From the NCBI RefSeq assembly GCF_013249045.1, contig NZ_JABRWP010000005.1:248001-312000 (forward strand): 64,000 nt of DNA. Reading direction: 5' to 3'. The DNA comes from Winogradskyella eckloniae (GTDB lineage: Bacteria > Bacteroidota > Bacteroidia > Flavobacteriales > Flavobacteriaceae). The first letter of the stretch is position 1. Each line of letters opens with the position of its first letter. Both the position numbers and the translations under genes were made by a program. Below are positions 62,583-64,000 of the stretch, piece by piece. The notes under the pieces are model-generated. The model was not told the DNA's origin, did no database searches, and was given only the letters and a program-made list of their open reading frames with translations.

Positions 62583-62608
62583 TAGTATACTATATTACTT
62601 TTTAGTAA
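62583..62608. promoter_or_regulatory. Two palindromes in the HxlR/VOC divergent region
   Basis: TAGTATACTA (62583-62592) is perfectly symmetric, and TTACT-TTTT-AGTAA (62595-62608) follows after 2 bp. Both carry TACT/AGTA half-sites of the kind seen at HxlR-family operators. They lie just upstream of the VOC promoter -33 box. Confidence 0.55.
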
Positions 62609-62612
62609 GTTA

Positions 62613-62643
62613 TTGCCAATTAGACAAATATAAATTAATTTTG
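62613..62643 (+). promoter_or_regulatory. Bacteroidota-type promoter of the VOC gene
   Basis: TTG (62613-62615), a 20-bp spacer and TAATTTTG (62636-62643) fit the consensus. The ATG is 18 bp downstream. Confidence 0.65.
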
Positions 62644-62661
62644 AAGTCTTAAACAAACATT

Positions 62662-63174
62662 ATGACCACTAATAAGAGTTACCCAAAATCGTTTTCGCAT
62701 ATAGGTATTACTGTACCAGATATTAAAGCCGCTGTTAAATTTTATTCAGATGTCATGGGCTGGTATATCATTATGGAACCTTCCGTAGTAAAAAAAGAAG
62801 CTGATACAGCTATTGGCATTATGTGCATTGATGTTTTTGGAAACGACTGGGAAAGCTTTGAAATAGCACATATGAGTACTTCTGATGGTATTGGGATAGA
62901 ATTATTTTCGTTCCCTCAAGGTGTAAAAAAAGCGCCAGAATTTAACCCGTTTAACACAGGTTTATTTCATTTCTGCATACAAGATCCTAATATTGAAGGA
63001 TTAGTAGAAAAAATTGTTGCCGCAGGTGGTAAACAACGTATGCCTATTAGAGCTTATTATCCAAAAGATAAACCTTATAAGATGTGTTATGTTGAAGATC
63101 CTTTCGGAATTGTTTTTGAAGTATACACACATAGTTACGAGCTTACCTATTCGTCTGGTGCTTATACCAAATAA
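62662..63174 (+). CDS. VOC-family (glyoxalase-like) protein
   Basis: A 170-residue vicinal-oxygen-chelate protein: SHIGITVPDIKAAVKFYSDV at the start, GIGIELFSFPQG, GLFHFCIQDP and YVEDPFGIVFEVYTHSYE carry the conserved His and Glu metal-binding positions of the two beta-alpha-beta-beta-beta modules. Relatives are lactoylglutathione lyases, dioxygenases or resistance proteins; the substrate here is unknown. Divergent pairing with an HxlR regulator suggests induction by a reactive electrophile such as methylglyoxal or a quinone (inference). Confidence 0.87.
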   Translation: MTTNKSYPKSFSHIGITVPDIKAAVKFYSDVMGWYIIMEPSVVKKEADTAIGIMCIDVFGNDWESFEIAHMSTSDGIGIELFSFPQGVKKAPEFNPFNTGLFHFCIQDPNIEGLVEKIVAAGGKQRMPIRAYYPKDKPYKMCYVEDPFGIVFEVYTHSYELTYSSGAYTK

Positions 63175-63254
63175 TGCAACGTAGGTTTAATGTTTGTAAT
63201 TTTGGCTCAACCTCATCACAGTATTGTAAGAACTATTGGGTGATCTTTGGCTTT

Positions 63255-63485
63255 TTATGATCTTCTAAAGTCGCGTTGAATAGTACGTATCATAGGCTCC
63301 AATCCATTGATTTTAATATCAAACATTTGGCGCATCATGTTACCCAATTTGCCTTCAGGAAATCCTTTTTGCTGAAACCAAACATAGTAAGCTTCAGGGA
63401 TATCAACTAAATATTGATCTTTATATTTTCCAAATGGCATTTTGTAATGTGCTAATTCTATAAGCACCAGTCCGTCTAATTCCAT
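63255..63485 (-). CDS. DUF3820 family protein
   Basis: A 76-residue protein matching DUF3820: KMPFGKYKDQYLVDIPEAYYVWF and FPEGKLGNMMRQMFDIK. The MPFGKYKG-type motif is also found in exonuclease-associated and putative quorum-type proteins, but no function is established. It converges with the VOC gene across 80 bp with no clear terminator and lies 44 bp downstream of the DUF922 gene on the same strand. Confidence 0.88.
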   Translation of the reverse strand: MELDGLVLIELAHYKMPFGKYKDQYLVDIPEAYYVWFQQKGFPEGKLGNMMRQMFDIKINGLEPMIRTIQRDFRRS

Positions 63486-63529
63486 TTTAATACATTAACA
63501 ATATTCAAAATATGCTTAAGAAAGGTATA

Positions 63530-64000
63530 TTAGGATTTAAAAGCATCAAGTAATTTAAGTTCTTTTTCAATAAAATTAGACCATGCTCTTTGTTTTACAG
63601 CATCTATAGAGTGCTGTGTTTCTTGGTCGTATTTTGCTTGAGTAGCACTGAGCTCTACATTAATGTCCTCATGCAATTGGTTTAATTGCTTTTTAATATT
63701 TTGATTTACTTGAAGTTTAGTTATTTGTTGCCTTAATTTTCTAGAATAAAGTTCAGTAATATCAAAATGCAATTGCTCATGCCTTAATATATGAACATTA
63801 CTTTCTTCCTTTTTATACCAAGATTTATTTGGATAAAAATGAGTTTCTACAGTAGACGAAAATTCAACAATCCGTTTACCCGAAGTTTTTACACCGTAAC
63901 CAAATGTTATACCAGAAGCCGTTAATGCTACAGCATCAGAATCGTAATCTGGCTTGGCCTTAAAGTCTGCCCAAGTAAGTTTGTTGGCTGCGTCCCAAGT
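63530..64000 (-). CDS. DUF922-family putative zinc protease, 5' end outside window
   Basis: The frame stays open from the stop at 63530 to the window edge (156 residues seen). A zinc-protease-type HExxH motif, HEQLH, is encoded at 63767-63781 and followed by FDITELYSRKL, the DUF922 pattern of predicted bacterial Zn-dependent proteases. Upstream residues LTWADFKAKPDYDSDAVALT and ITFGYGVKTSG fit the same family. The C-terminal part is a helical, charged tail. Signal sequence and start are beyond the window; periplasmic or surface location is typical for the family but not visible here. Confidence 0.85.
   Translation of the reverse strand, partial: TWDAANKLTWADFKAKPDYDSDAVALTASGITFGYGVKTSGKRIVEFSSTVETHFYPNKSWYKKEESNVHILRHEQLHFDITELYSRKLRQQITKLQVNQNIKKQLNQLHEDINVELSATQAKYDQETQHSIDAVKQRAWSNFIEKELKLLDAFKS

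Noticed and set aside
1-64000. CRISPR arrays, tRNA or rRNA genes, prophage or intact insertion sequences
   Set aside because: No spaced direct repeats of the right size, no cloverleaf or rRNA sequence, and no transposase, integrase or phage structural protein were recognised on either strand by eye.

Overview
The window is an AT-rich chromosomal segment from a member of the Bacteroidota, almost certainly a marine Flavobacteriaceae. The evidence is the recF-DUF721, kdsD-tatC-lptB and secA neighbourhoods, two secreted proteins with type IX secretion (T9SS) sorting domains, a PorV/PorQ-family protein, a Lnb/DUF4105 protein, a SecA without the C-terminal zinc tail, a cyclophilin-FKBP fusion, and promoters of the Bacteroidota type (TTG, 18-20 bp, TAnnTTTG). 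Genus cannot be fixed from sequence reading alone.

Layout. 1-14.7 kb is core genome: the 3' end of recF, a lipoprotein, a DUF721 protein, a T9SS beta-helix protein, a TPR lipoprotein, the dual-domain prolyl isomerase, recQ, kdsD-tatC, lptB, a TerC-family protein, pssA, a PorV/PorQ-like protein and a Lnb-like protein. 14.7-50.9 kb is one minus-strand surface-polysaccharide locus of 33 genes. 51-59.6 kb returns to core genes: an ABC-F ATPase, a methyltransferase, a LolD/MacB-type ATPase, a PduO-type cobalamin adenosyltransferase, a DUF2795 protein and secA. 59.7-64 kb holds a 520-bp gap with no convincing gene, a methyltransferase, a tiny T9SS protein, a lipoprotein, a divergent HxlR regulator/VOC pair, a DUF3820 protein and a DUF922 zinc-protease-like gene cut by the window end.

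The polysaccharide locus reads from 50.9 kb down to 14.7 kb. A clear promoter precedes wza, wzc, a small PglC/WcaJ-like initiating transferase, and the TviB and TviC/WbpP homologues that would make UDP-GalNAcA. A strong Rho-independent terminator at 44.7 kb ends this unit. The second unit opens with wzm and wzt, whose product has an extra C-terminal domain. Two methyltransferase genes and an alpha-1,2-fucosyltransferase follow directly. The rest comprises thirteen other glycosyltransferases (seven GT4), one intact and one N-terminally short asparagine-synthase-like protein, two sulfotransferases, an exostosin-like protein, a transglutaminase-like protein, an O-antigen ligase/polymerase-like membrane protein and, last, a second initiating transferase of the WbaP type. 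I infer a highly decorated glycan (amidated uronic acid, fucose, sulfate, methyl groups). Export machinery of both the Wza/Wzc and the Wzm/Wzt type is present, and no Wzx flippase is seen.

The points most worth following up are this hybrid export locus, the possible methyl-cap recognition by the Wzt C-terminal domain, the glycosaminoglycan-like enzyme mix, the RecQ without its zinc cysteines, heptad-periodic repeats at two loci, and the palindromes beside the VOC-gene promoter. No tRNA, rRNA, CRISPR array, prophage or complete insertion sequence was recognised.
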